Below, piece by piece: positions 51,201-62,783 of a DNA stretch of 64,000 nucleotides. The stretch spans positions 88,501-152,500 of the forward strand of contig JAPFBL010000997.1 in assembly GCA_026182355.1 (NCBI GenBank), read 5' to 3'. The notes below the pieces were generated by a model that worked only from the letters and a program-made list of their open reading frames with translations, was not told the DNA's origin and did no database searches. Numbering within the stretch: the stretch's first letter is position 1; each line of letters opens with the position of its first letter. The translations under genes and the position numbers were made by a program. Source of the stretch: Hermatobates lingyangjiaoensis. Taxonomy: Eukaryota > Arthropoda > Insecta > Hemiptera > Hermatobatidae.

Positions 51201-52685
51201 TTTTATAACCTCCCTTAAATTTCAATATATGCATACACTCTTTTTAAACTCTCTCAGTTATTCCTTGTAATCAATATATTTTATGGCAATAAATCCTTCA
51301 ATAAAAAAAAAAACTTTCCGTTGTCATTCTTCGTTACAACAGTAAATAGCAATTTTTGTTTTAAATCCTCTTATAATCTAATTAAATTAAATTGAATCAT
51401 TTTTCACCGCTTAATCCCCCTCCTTTTGTCTGTTGCCAAAAAAAAATTCATTTTAAGTGGCATGACCTTAAAACACCAATTTGTATAGTAATTTGTACAA
51501 TTCCCATCTTTGTGTGTAAATAATTATATATATATATAAACACGAGAGATCTTGACTCTCTCTCCTTGTAGAATTGTATAATGCATTTTTTTTTTCAATT
51601 ATATATATTTATATTTCCATTAATAATCATTGTTACCAATTCAATATCTTTTTATAGCTTTTAGAAATGCTAATGTATGTTTACTATTTTATTTTAATTA
51701 TCTCTCTTTGTTCTAATCGAAAGGGATTTTTAAAGGAATACGCATATTCCCAAAGAGAAAGGATATTTTTGTATATATTTATATACATATATATATATAG
51801 AAAATGTTTGTGTTCCTTTTTTATTTTATTTTTTTTTGTTTTTGGTAACTTATTCATTATTGTAAGTTTAGTATTTAGGTATTATTTGGGCGTTTTTTTA
51901 TATAACCTTATTGAAACCTTCCTAATCAGTGTTGTCTTTCTTGTAACCTTCTGACTGTTATAGTGCTTGCAGTTTACAAATCAGTGGATCTATTCATCTG
52001 GTAAAAGTTATACCTACGGAAACAGTTTTGATTCCTCTATGTTATCTTTCATCTATGTTTATTTTCGATCGTAGATAACATAAATAATCCTGATATACTG
52101 GGAAGTACTCTTAAAGAGAATGCAAGTAGAATTATAACTTCTAATAATTTATTATTTTTATGAATAACCATATTAATTCCAACTTAAATTGAAAATTCTG
52201 TTTTACTGAATGAATTTCAAACTTTGTTTGATATTTGTATTTCTTTTCATTATGTACTAAATTATTTGAAACTGCAAATTTATGGAAATTTTTAATTTAA
52301 TATTATATGAAAAAGTTTTTTTTTTTGTTTTATTATAATTGAACTATAATAACCATACCTATTTTGAATACACCTGTTTTCAAAAGATTACTGTTAGTTA
52401 AGTAATATTTGGCATTGTTACTGCTTGTATGGGTCATTACTGCATGTCATTAGTGTCTTTTGTAACGTGTATAGGCCACATTAATGTGATCAGTATAATA
52501 TGAGCTGCATTAAGCGCTCATAATGTGGGATATTTATAAATGTGGGCATGAGTTATCATAAATGATAACAAATAATTATTTGTTAGATTTTAGATCCTGA
52601 TAAGAGTAGTGTATTGACACTAAGGTGATGTTTGATTGTTTTACTTTATATTGAGAAGAAGGGCATAGTCCAAAATATAACTGTT
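51201..52685. other. Intergenic sequence, nothing recognised
   Basis: AT-rich, mostly unique. A 95-codon frame at 51,667-51,954 is hydrophobic (Phe, Ile, Leu, Tyr) but lacks splice or start context and includes (TA)n; I do not call it a gene. Confidence 0.5.
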
Positions 52686-52689
52686 CTTT

Positions 52690-54245
52690 TTTACTTCTCC
52701 ATATCACATTTATAGGTTCAACATCTCAAAATTACTGTCCCTCCACATTTATAGACCCACCATTAACAAATGAGTGTATCTCCACATTTGTTGTTGGTCC
52801 AGCAATTATAAATTTGTATTTTCGCACATTTATAATTAAACGTTTCCCCACATTTATAGGTTCAGCATTATTAGTTGACATTTCCCAACATTTATAGGTT
52901 TATCTTTTATATTTTTGGCATTTCTCTCACTTTGATAGGTCCACAGATTTATTAAATTAGGCTGAAATGTAGACCAGGGTACCGGCGACATGGCGGCTGG
53001 CTAATAGCTGGGAGACAGTCGGTTGGGAATCCCTTTCTGGATTTTTTTTTTATTTCCATTCAACAAATTTTATAATAGTATCTCGTATACACATTGTCTT
53101 TTACTATTTCATACTTCCCTTTCTATTTTATAACCTTTATATTATCTTATTGTTCATTTTTTAATATTTCGCATTAAAAAAATTCATTTTAACTAATTTC
53201 AATCTATTTACGTTTATGACGTCATATACTTGTCAATTAGAACAATATATCCATACATAAACCATCAATATGCCGGATTTATTTCAAGTCGGCATATTTA
53301 CACCTGGTACCCTGATCTACATTTCTACCATTAAATTATTATTTCTCACATTTATAGTTCCACCGCATTAATACATTATTATTTCCCACATTTATAGGTC
53401 CACAGCATCAATAAATGATTATTTCCCACATTTATAGGCCCAAAGCATTAATATACGATTATTTCCCACATTTATAGGCCCAAAGCATTAATGAATGATT
53501 ATTTCCCACATTTATAGACCCACAGCATTACTAAATGATTTTTCCCACATTTATAGGTCCACAGCATCAATAAATGATTATTTCCCACATTTATAGGTCC
53601 AAAGCATTAACGAATGATTATTCCCACATTTATAGGTCCGAAGCATTAATGAATGATTATTCCCACATTTATAGGTCTAAAGCATTAATAAAGGATTATT
53701 TCGCACATTTATAGGTCCACACCATTTATAAAGGATTATTTCCCACATTCATTGGTCCAAAGCATTAAGAAATGATTATTTCCCACATTTATAGGCCCGA
53801 AGCATTAATGAATGATTATTTCCCACATTTATAGGTCCAAAGCATTAATATACGATTATTTGTCACATTTATAGGCCCAAAGCATTAATAAATGATTATT
53901 TCCCACATTTCTAGACCCACAGCATTACTAAATGATTATTCCCACATTTATAGGTTCGAAACATTGATGAATGATTATTTCCCACATTTTTAGGTCGACA
54001 GCATTAAAAGGATTATTTCCCACATTTCTAGACCCACAGCATTACTAAATGATTATTCCCACATTTATAGGCCCGAAGCATTAATGAATGATTATTTCCC
54101 ACATTTGTAGGTCCAAAGCATTAATATACGATTATTTCTCACATTTATAGGCCCAAAGCATTAATGAATGATTATTTCCCACATTTATAGGCCCAAAGCA
54201 TTAATAAATGTTGATTTCCCACATTTCTAGGTGCACCATTGTAAA
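52690..54245. repeat. About 40-bp satellite, interrupted
   Basis: Units TTCCCACATTTATAGGTCCA, CAGCATTAATAAATGATTAT. About 5 diverged copies at 52,690-52,950, then a transposon at 52,960-53,329, then about 22 more uniform copies to 54,245. Confidence 0.93.
52960..53329. mobile_element. 370-bp TIR element with 9-bp target duplication (MULE-like)
   Basis: Ends GGCTGAAATGTAGACCAGGG (52,960) and CCCTGATCTACATTTCTACC (to 53,329) form imperfect 24-bp inverted repeats ending in GGTACC. ATTAAATTA is repeated directly on both sides (52,951-52,959 and 53,330-53,338). A 9-bp duplication and GG-starting TIRs suggest a Mutator-like non-autonomous element. The interior has no coding. Confidence 0.75.
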
Positions 54246-55320
54246 TGGTTACTAGAGAATATTGTAAGTAGGTATTTTCCTCCTCTATAGAAGGAGGTTT
54301 GGCTTTATATTATATTGCTAACCCGGCATTTATAGGTCTCATTTTAAATGTTTTCTATTTCAACATTGTTAACGTCGACCTATTTGTATATATCCTTGGG
54401 CCCTACTACACCAAGAAGGTTACAAGAAAGGAAGGTTACAAAACAACAACAAATGTATATTGTTGCCCAAACATTACATGAATACCCCCATAAGTTAAAC
54501 ATGTTTCCTCTTTGTATATAGTGTTCTGTACAGAAAATATTTTTAGAATTGAACATTTTTTTTTAAAGTTTGTTTTTGTTTTTGTTGTTTATTTTTTTTT
54601 TTTGTTATAAATGGCTCTCAGTGTGAGGTAAGGTTAGGTTAGGTTACACTGTCTTTCAGTGGACAACCTATAGATTTTACCAATTGTAACACTGGAGTTT
54701 TTGGCCTTTCTATTCCGATTTAAATAAAAATGTGTAAAAATTTATATATTTCGTTATTTCAAGTGGTTTTATTTCCATGTATTCAGGAAGAGAAATAAAT
54801 AGATATATTCCCAGGTGAAAAACTCCCTGTGGTTATGCAGTATTTGTGCAGAAGAACAGATGTTGGTCTCAGGTTCTTTGTGATACTAACATAAGTATTG
54901 GTGAAAAGTGTTGACCGTGAAATAGAGACAAAATTAAAGTTTATCAGAGCTTTGGTCAACAATGACTCCTATTTTCCCATAGCCATACATGCCAATAGCC
55001 ACGGACTCCTCTTTATGATTGCTCCGGTTGCAGATTCCGCGATAGATCCCCTCTAATTGTAAAGATGTTTCGCTAGAGAGAGTAAAGGCAAAGGTAGATC
55101 GGGGAGTTCAATTCTTACTCGGACTTGTTGTGTTCTTGAGGAAGGTAAAAAAGGTTAGTTAGCAGTAGCCAGTTCCAAGAACACACTTAGCCAAGCTTAT
55201 TTGGTCCAATTGTAGATACCACACAATGAAGATCTTGGATTCTTACAATGGAAGTCCTTTAAAATTTTGCCTAACTCAAATGTATTTAGAGTAGGGATCC
55301 TTTAACGAGTACCTGATCAT
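54246..55320. other. Intergenic sequence with three TTAGG repeats
   Basis: Mostly unique. At about 54,629-54,646 the sequence reads AAGGTTAGGTTAGGTTAC, three adjoining TTAGG units, the telomere repeat of most arthropods. Too short to be more than a hint. Confidence 0.5.
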
Positions 55321-55324
55321 AGTA

Positions 55325-55490
55325 CCTAGAACTACGGGTAACCGACGGTTAGGAGTCCCTGTCTCCGAGGGCGACGTGCTCAGATTTTATTCACCTCCCG
55401 CGTGATATAAATGAGGCCGGTAGAGGATCGAACCACGGTGACCTATCAGTTCAGAGGTGATCCTCTGTAACCTGAGTCTCAGGATGGCCC
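55325..55490 (-). mobile_element. tRNA-derived SINE, second copy
   Basis: Shares CTCCGAGGGCGACGTGCTCA, CACCTCCCGCGTGATATAAA and GACCTATCAGTTCAGAGG with the 1.5-kb SINE, same orientation. The A-box-like part near 55,470 is more decayed and the B-box-like GGTTCGATCC (minus strand, about 55,422-55,435) is recognisable. Confidence 0.7.
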
Positions 55491-55689
55491 TCTTACTTGA
55501 GAAGGGTATAAAAGACCAGTGATGACGTTAAGATTAAAGATCCTTACTCTAAATACTCTTGAGTTAACTTTAATTTAGGATTCTCAATGTAGAATCTTAG
55601 GAAATCATAATATTCTCTTGGGAGTGTAGCTTTACAATACTTTCCTATTTAAAAAATATGTAACGCTAACTACTATCCACCAATTAAGA

Positions 55690-57312
55690 GTCTGGTGTCC
55701 CTTATTCGAGCTCACTAGGGTGACTTCATGAGGTATCCCTGCTTAGAACTTAACAGGGTAACCTCAGGAGGAGTCCCTGCTAGGATATCACTAGGGCGAC
55801 CTCAGTAGATGTCTTTGTATTCACCTCACCAGGGTGATCTCAGGATGTATCCCTGCGTAGAAATCACCACGGTGACCTCAGGAGGTATCCCTTCTTATAA
55901 CTCACCAGTACGACCTCAGGAGGTATCCCTGCTTAGAACTTAACAGGGTAACCTCAGGAGGATTCCCTGCTACGATATCATTAGGGCGACCTCAGTAGAT
56001 GTTCTTGTATTCACCTCACCAGGGTGATCTCAGGTTGTATCCCTGCGTAGAAATCACCACGGTGACCTCAGGAGTTATCCTTGCTTAGAACTTAACAGGG
56101 TAACCTCAGGAGGAGTCCCTGATACGATATCACTAGGGAGACCTCAGTAGATGTCCTTGTATTCACCTCACCAGGGTGATCTCAGGATGTATCCCTGCGT
56201 AGAAATCACCACGGTGACCTCGGGAGGTTCCCTACTTATAACTCACCAGTACGACCTCAGGAAGAGGTTCCTTCTCAACAGGGCGACCTCAGGAGGATTC
56301 CCTGCTACGATATCATTAGGGCGACCTCAGTAGATGTTCTTGTATTCACCTCACCAGGGTGATCTCAGGTTGTATCCCTGCGTAGAAATCACCACGGTGA
56401 CCTCAGGAGTTATCCTTGCTTAGAACTTAACAGGGTAACCTCAGGAGGAGTCCCTGATACGATATCACTAGGGAGACCTCAGTAGATGTCCTTGTATTCA
56501 CCTCACCAGGGTGATCTCAGGATGTATCCCTGCGTAGAAATCACCACGGTGACCTCGGGAGGTTCCCTACTTATAACTCACCAGTACGACCTCAGGAAGA
56601 GGTTCCTTCTCAACAGGGCGACCTCAGGAGGTGGTTCTCTATTTTGACCTCACCAGGAGGATCTTAGGAGGTGCCCCTGCTTAGAAATGAACAGGGTAAC
56701 CTCAGGAGGAGGTTTCCTGTTTGGACCTCAGGAGGGGTGCCCCTGTTTCGAACTTACCAGGGTTACCTCAGGAGGAGGTTTCAAATCTTAACCTCACCAG
56801 GAGGAGGTACTCTATTTTGACCTCAGGAGGAAGTTCTCTATTCTGACCTCACCAGGAAGACCTTAGGAGGTGCCCCTGCTTAGAACTGAACAGGGAGACC
56901 TCAGGAGGAGGTTCCCTATTTTGACCTCAACACGAGGACCTCAGGAGGGGTGCCCCTGTTTCGAACTTACCTGGGATACCTCAGGAGGAGGTTTCCTATC
57001 TTAACCTCATCAGGAGGTACTCTATTTTGACCTCAGGAGGAGGTTCTCTATTTTATCCTCACCATGAGGACCTCACAAGGTGTTTTGAACATACCAGGGC
57101 GACCTCATGAAAAGGTACCCTATTTCGACCTCACCAGGAGGACCTCAGAGGGTTGCCCCTGTTTCAAACTTACCAAGGTGACCTCAGGAGGTATCCCTGC
57201 TTAGAACTCACCTGGGCGATGTCAGAAGGATGTTCCCTATTTTGACCTCACCAGGAGATGCCCCTGCTTAGAACTCACCAGTACGACCTCTGTAGGTCTC
57301 CTTGCATCTCAA
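55690..57312. repeat. About 50-bp GC-richer satellite with GACCTCAGGAGG core
   Basis: Over 30 units of CACCAGGGTGACCTCAGGAG, GTATCCCTGCTTAGAACT and variants (CCTATTTTGACCTCACCAGG in the right half). Within it, 55,961-56,295 is repeated almost exactly at 56,296-56,630 (335-bp period), a recent segmental duplication of six or seven units. Confidence 0.93.
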
Positions 57313-57560
57313 ATGACAAGTATGAACTGATGAATTAGAAATGATACTATTATTTTAAATAAATTTTAAAGCAGCAAACATGAATAGCAACCTAATAATA
57401 TGACTTTTGTACAACTGAATGAGCTATATAGCCCATTTAACAAATGAGCTATATTCTACTAGCCTAGAGCAATGCTAAAAGTAAAACCCTGTAGTTGTGG
57501 CCTTAATAAACTAAGTCATGTCGATTATCTGTTAAAAATAAAAAATAAAAAAATTTAATA
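57313..57560. other. AT-rich intergenic sequence
   Basis: No feature recognised. Confidence 0.5.
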
Positions 57561-57965
57561 GGTCATTAGTTGTGCAATCCGTAATTGTGTGGTATTTACT
57601 CATTGTGAGGTAAAATGGATAAACCAACAAGTCTCCACACAAATGAAGTTTTATTCAACGCGTTTCGAACACTTTGTGTTCATCATCAGGAAGACACTAT
57701 AATACAAATTATATCTAATTAGTTACAAAAATTAGAGTGAAATAATAAAATTCAATTAAGAGAATTCAAGACATACCCAAGGATGTGGTACTGACGGGTT
57801 GGTCCAGTGAACACAACTAGTAGGAAACAAATCCATTGCGAAAGAGTGGGGATAGGCAATTTAGGAGATAAGGTGACAAAGGCTTCGGGTATGCTTGAAA
57901 AACCTTTAACTGAAGGTTAACTGAAACCTTTCAGTTAAAGGTTTTTCAAGCATACCCGAAGAATG
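57561..57965. mobile_element. PLE family E copy, truncated
   Basis: GTCATTAGTTGTGCAATCCG, GAGGTAAAATGGATAAACCA, TTCAACGCGTTTCGAACACT and ATCATCAGGAAGACACTATA follow the 42.4-kb copy closely (including GATGTGGTACTGACGGGTTG). Its core is on the minus strand at about 57,656-57,694. It ends in a small inverted repeat, AACCTTTAACTGAAGG.. around 57,920, instead of a full second arm. Confidence 0.75.
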
Positions 57966-58525
57966 AATGTCCTGTTGATACAAAATACTCCCGTAGTAGC
58001 ATTACCAGTGCCTCATCTACTGCATGTGTTCCATCTAAAGACATCTTAACCTACAACCTAACCTTAAAAACACAAAACTATCTTTTTACAAATATCTGAG
58101 CCAGTCCTAATTAAAAAAAAAAGTATTTGACAAAAAAATGTTTTAATAACATATAATTTTTTTATATCTATATAACATCTTATAGTCCTGTTAGTTTTGG
58201 TTCATTTAATTTTATTAAAAAAAAAAAACTAAATAAGTCGAATTGTTTAGCAATTACGTTTTTTTGTTTGTTTTTTTTTTGTTGGAAAGTGGACTTCATA
58301 AAAGAATGACCCCCCCCCCCCCCCAATTATGACATTATGCGATGATTTGTTTAAATTGAATTGTGATATATTTATATATGGCCATAGAAGAAAGAAAATA
58401 CTGGTAATGATGAACAGAGTGATATCAGTATAGTAAGGAAGTATAAGACTTCTCAACCACATTGTGTAATGGATTGTATGAATTAAAGTGTACATGGCAC
58501 GAGGTTTTCTTTTGTTTCATTATTT
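57966..58525. other. Intergenic sequence with poly-C tract
   Basis: A C run at 58,310-58,323 and short A/T runs. No gene seen. Confidence 0.5.
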
Positions 58526-58532
58526 TCCCCTA

Positions 58533-58580
<48 letters not shown>

Positions 58581-58740
58581 GGTGTATAATGTAATCGGGA
58601 TTCGGTCAATTTTGACTAATTCGGTGAATTTTTTTTGTCTAAAAATTGACCGAATCCCGATTACATTATACACCTATTCTATCCAACGGTTGATATATTA
58701 TTGAATTTGTTATATATATATTATATATATATATATAGCG
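58526..58740. mobile_element. (CT)n/(TA)n and minimal family B palindrome
   Basis: (CT)n 58,532-58,557, (TA)n 58,558-58,580, then GGTGTATAATGTAATCGGGA and its inverse with only about 20 bp between arms. The core is lost. (TA)n closes the element at 58,710-58,736. Confidence 0.7.
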
Positions 58741-58920
58741 GAGTACCGCCCTGTCTTCCTGCGGGACTCTTCACTCTTCGCTCTTCACACCTCCTGATGA
58801 CGACGATGGTCGAAATATCGATGTGAGTTATGTCTGTGTGTTTCCTTCGTTTTGAATTTATTTTATTTTAAAAAAGTCCGCTGGACCATTTCTTTTAATT
58901 GTATATATATATATATATAT
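58741..58920 (+). mobile_element. PLE family H right half
   Basis: GTACCGCCCTGTCTTCCTGC, TTCACACCTCCTGATGACGA, GGTCGAAATATCGATGTGAG as in the 31.7-kb palindrome. The core at about 58,788-58,825 has stem II GACGATGGTC (GAC/GTC with a changed loop), i.e. CTGATGA, extra C, hairpin, GAAA, ATAT, C. Ends in (TA)n. Confidence 0.75.
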
Positions 58921-60160
58921 TCTATGATTAATTATTTTTAAAAATTAGAAGCTTCCAACTATAAAAGTTTTAAATTATACTGAATAGTTGGCTATAACTT
59001 TGAGTTGAGTATGTAAACTGGCTAATTACTAATATATTTTTTCTCAATATACATTGGTAGCAACCTTGTTTCAGATTACAAGACACAGGAAAAAAGATAA
59101 CATCGCTCAGAAAAAATTGTTATGTATAATTTTTGACAAAGGGGAAGGCAAATGATTTTATTAAATACTAAGAAGCCATAAAATTTCCAGTATAATAATT
59201 CTATAAAAGACCAAAAACGTAAAACATAATTCAAAATTGAAATCTTTCGTTTGAAGATTAATAAATGTAATTATCGTACATCCTTAATTATAAATTATCA
59301 TAAAACGACATTTTTTCTTCGATCTTTATGATGTTTTTTAGAGAAAAAAAGAGTACTTTCTTGTTTTAAATTTAGAAATTTGCCTTAAATATTCAATATA
59401 GTAGGTCAAGTAAACCATGTAAGAAATCCACTGGCTATTTGAACAAAAGGCATGTTCTCTTGTAGGAGATTATTTTGTATCAAGAAATTTTTTTACTTTG
59501 GCTTCTCAAAAATGTTATTACTGCTGTAGTTATACCAGTGAGATTATTTGCATCAGTGGTGTGATATACAAAAATAAGCTTATATATTGATAAGTGGATG
59601 AATCACTACCTGTACTACCTCAGGAATGAAAGACTAATAAACATTACCATTTAGATGTTAACATTATGCTTAAATGAGATTTTATATACCCAAGAAGATT
59701 GATATTAAATTTACTTATAGTAAAGTTTAGTGTAGGCCCTCCAGATTTTTTTTCTTGATCTATGCTGTTTTATCACTTCGGTTATGCTATTAGAGGCCTT
59801 AGTGATATTGAAGTGAAAATTTAGTGACAAAAATTTTGATATGAATAGTATGTTTTACATTTACTAGAGGCAAACTTTTAAGTGGGTTCAGGTGGCCTCA
59901 ATACGCGTAAATTTAGTTTCATAATCACGATACTTTTTTTATTGTAAAAATAAATATTAAATTCATTCTTATTATATTCATTATAGAAAAATATGTATCG
60001 GCATTGTAATTATTAAAATAATATGAAATTTGCATTAAATTTTGTTGTTGCAAACCTGCTGTTTTAAAATCAGTTTAGCCAGCTGATGTAACTGTTGTAC
60101 TTCGACGTAGTTTTAACTTTTGTTAATTTATGATAGGTAATTTACTTTTATGTTGTTATA
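58921..60160 (+). promoter_or_regulatory. Region upstream of Rab18, promoter location not resolved
   Basis: About 1.2 kb with no satellites or foldbacks, the longest repeat-poor stretch near a gene start here. It presumably holds the Rab18 promoter and 5' UTR, but I see no decisive TATA or initiator element and cannot exclude an upstream non-coding exon. Confidence 0.35.
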
Positions 60161-60228
60161 ATGAATGAAGATATTGCAGCAACATTAAAAATTGTAGTTC
60201 TTGGTGAAAGTGGCGTAGGAAAATCAAG
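60161..60228 (+). CDS. Rab18: Rab18 small GTPase, first coding exon
   Basis: ATG at 60,161 gives MNEDIAATLKIVVLGESGVG then KS and two bases of the next codon, followed by donor AAG|GTGATT. GESGVGKS is the P-loop (Walker A) that binds the GTP phosphates. The short acidic N-terminus MNEDI..TLKI matches MDEDVLTTLKILIIGESGVG of Rab18 and differs from other Rabs. Rab18 works at the ER and lipid droplets. Introns split after the Ser codon of the P-loop. Confidence 0.93.
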
Positions 60229-61309
60229 GTGATTAAAACTTTACTTCTTCGTTTATAATTCTTTGAATTGAAGTTTAAAATAATATAATTATGAATAGTT
60301 TTTGTTGTATAATTATGAATTATGAATTATGAATTGTTAAATATTCGGTTTAATAATGTCCCAATAAATCTTGTAGAACCTTATAAAACCCAATCAGTTT
60401 GTCGTATAAGATTTCATGGAAATCCTTTTCAGCTCTCATGGGAGTAGTACTCCTAAAAATTATTTTCTGTTGAAATAAACGAAAAAAATTCTACTATACT
60501 ACTATTGAGCCATGTGGTTTCATGGGTGTTACCAAGTCAACAACTAAATTAAACTTCTAGCTTTAAACATTATTGAAATCCTACGTGCCTTAGTTTTAAA
60601 TTATGATTTTTGTTAGCTTTTACAAGATTCACTATTACTGGTGCTTTTTCGTTTTAATTTATTTACAATAGCCCATTGTAATAACTGTCTCAGCCTAATT
60701 ATTCTTTTGATAAAGAAATGAAAATATTTAAGAAAAATTTATAAATTTTAATATACTAATATCATATTAACTTAACAAATTGTTGAATAATTGTTTTAAT
60801 TTTAAAAGAAACATTGTTGAATAGAAGAGAAACCTTTATTTACCTTTCACTTTTTTTAGACTAGTCATAATCATTTAGATATCTTACTAAGAAGTATTAA
60901 GAGTGATTAACATTTTAAATAAGACATGTTTAAGAAGGTTATGAATTTTTACGTGGCTCTTTTTTGTTTACTGCCTGAAAGTAATGATAGTTCAAGGCCT
61001 TTGAAAACTTATTTAGATTTCAATAATTGTTGGAAAATATTTGTGGATATTTCAGGGAAGAAAAAAAAATTTTTTTTTATTTTTTAAAATCAAATGAAAA
61101 CTAGGTCCACCACTTCAGTAACAAAACAATATTGGGTTAAATACATGTAATGTCCAAAAACTATGTCAATCTTCTCTACCATTATACAATCATTTAGCTT
61201 TTGATTTATTTAATAATGTATGTAAAACATTAAGTTATAGAACTGTAGCAATAATAATAACTTGTATAACTCAAAACAAATGAATTATTATTGTTTCTTA
61301 TGTCTGTGA

Positions 61310-61580
61310 AATTAGAAAAAGATAGTATAGCTTTCTATTTCCTTCAGTAAATCACATTATAATGTTATTTATAGCATTATTAATATAAAAATATAATATA
61401 TTTTTGTATTTCTCTCAGTTAAATAGATTTTAATGTCATTTAAAGTATTATAAATAAAGAAATATGGTATAACTTTTGTATTTCGTTCAGTTAATCAGAT
61501 AATGACACTTATAGCATTATTAATAGGAAAATAGTATAGCTTTCTATTTCCTTCAATAAACATATTGCAATGCCGCATAT
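61310..61580. repeat. Degenerate 75-85-bp repeat
   Basis: Four diverged copies with ATAGTATAGCTTTCTATTTC, CTTCAGTAAATCA, TAATGTTATTTATAGCATTA. Confidence 0.75.
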
Positions 61581-61703
61581 TGCATTATTATTTACAACCT
61601 CTTGTACTGGCAGTGATATTTTATTTTATATATTGATATCTGACGAAATGAAGTGATAAGAAGGCATAGTCACAGGTGGAATGCTATATATATATATATA
61701 TAG

Positions 61704-61950
61704 ACGGCTAATTTGTAGTTTTTCAGATGTTACACCTGTAATAACATTTCAGAACTTTTCGTTAGCATTACCGTGTGATGCTAATATGTAGTCCTTCAGA
61801 GGTCTGATCTGCAATAGCATTTCAGAATTTTTCGTTAACATTATCGTATGATGCTAATATGTAGTCTTTCAGAGGTCTGTTCTGTAATAGCATTTCAGCA
61901 CTGTATGTTTACATACTGTATGATGCTAATATGTAGCTTTTTAAGTTTCT
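61704..61950. repeat. About 78-bp repeat, three and a half copies
   Basis: Units with GATGCTAATATGTAGTCTTT, CAGAGGTCTGTTCTGTAATA and GCATTTCAGAACTTTTCGTT, immediately right of (TA)n. Confidence 0.85.
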
Positions 61951-62074
61951 ACTCCTCTTAATTTGTATCACCTCTATACAAATAATGAACTAAACTCTTT
62001 CTATGATTCTTTGCTTATATGTTTTTTTTTTTTTAGTCTAACAAGTTGAATAACCCATTTTATTTTGGTTTCAG

Positions 62075-62192
62075 TCTCGTTTTACGACTAACTGATGATG
62101 AATTTAATCCCTCTCCTATTGTGACGATTGGAGTTGATTATAAAACGAAGATCCTAACAGTTGGTGGACTTACAGTTCGGTTAGCGATTTGG
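62075..62192 (+). CDS. Rab18: Rab18 small GTPase, second coding exon
   Basis: Acceptor TTTTGGTTTCAG; first base completes the split Ser codon. 39 further codons: LVLRLTDDEFNPSPIVTIGV, DYKTKILTVGGLTVRLAIW, then donor TGG|GTATGA in phase 0. The switch I Thr (VTIGVD) and the LAIW strand before DTAGQ are present, and the next exon should begin with Asp of DTAGQE. LRLTDDEF..TIGVDYKTK is Rab18-like. The remaining exons lie beyond the right edge. Confidence 0.93.
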
Positions 62193-62215
62193 GTATGAAT
62201 AGTGAAAACCTTGAT

Positions 62216-62242
62216 TAGCATTGATTGTCTATTATATATATA
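62216..62242. repeat. (TA)n microsatellite
   Basis: Short TA run just after the Rab18 exon 2 donor. Confidence 0.9.
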
Positions 62243-62394
62243 TATATATATATATATAATAAAGCACACGCTCTGTCGTAAACACCTTTTTTGTCTGTCT
62301 GTATTATGCAATCTCTTCTAACACTCTCTATCTGTCTGTCTGTCTCTTTGTCTCGTTTTAAATATTTCTCTGTCTTTCTTCACTCTCATTCTTT

Positions 62395-62407
62395 ACACTC
62401 TCTCTCA

Positions 62408-62444
<37 letters not shown>

Positions 62445-62526
62445 ATTCTATCTGTCTTCCTTGTCTGTTCCTCTTTCTCTCTATATTACAATCTCACTTT
62501 TTAGCTCTCTGTCTTTCCCTCACTCT

Positions 62527-62570
<44 letters not shown>

Positions 62571-62722
62571 ATTCGATCTGTCTTCCTTGCCTGTTTCTCT
62601 TTCTCTCTATATTACAATCTCACTCTTTAGCTCTCTGTCTCTCCCTCATTCGATCTGTCTTCCTTGTCTGTTCCTCTTTCTCTCTATATTACAATCTCAC
62701 TTTTTAGCTCTCTGGCTTTCCC

Positions 62723-62783
<61 letters not shown>

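Larger units (their letters stand above)
60229..62074 (+). other. Rab18 intron 1
   Basis: 1.85-kb intron between donor GGTGATTA and acceptor TTTTGGTTTCAG. AT-rich. Contains two small repeat blocks described separately and (TA)n at 61,685-61,702. Confidence 0.85.

Noticed and set aside
51667..51954. Possible small membrane protein gene
   Set aside because: Hydrophobic composition follows from AT-rich DNA, it includes a (TA)n stretch, and no homology or start context is seen.
54629..54646. Interstitial telomere or chromosome end
   Set aside because: Only three TTAGG units in otherwise ordinary sequence; kept only as a weak hint about the organism.
58247..58495. Minus-strand 82-codon frame
   Set aside because: Crosses a poly-C run and lacks any recognisable domain or splice signals.
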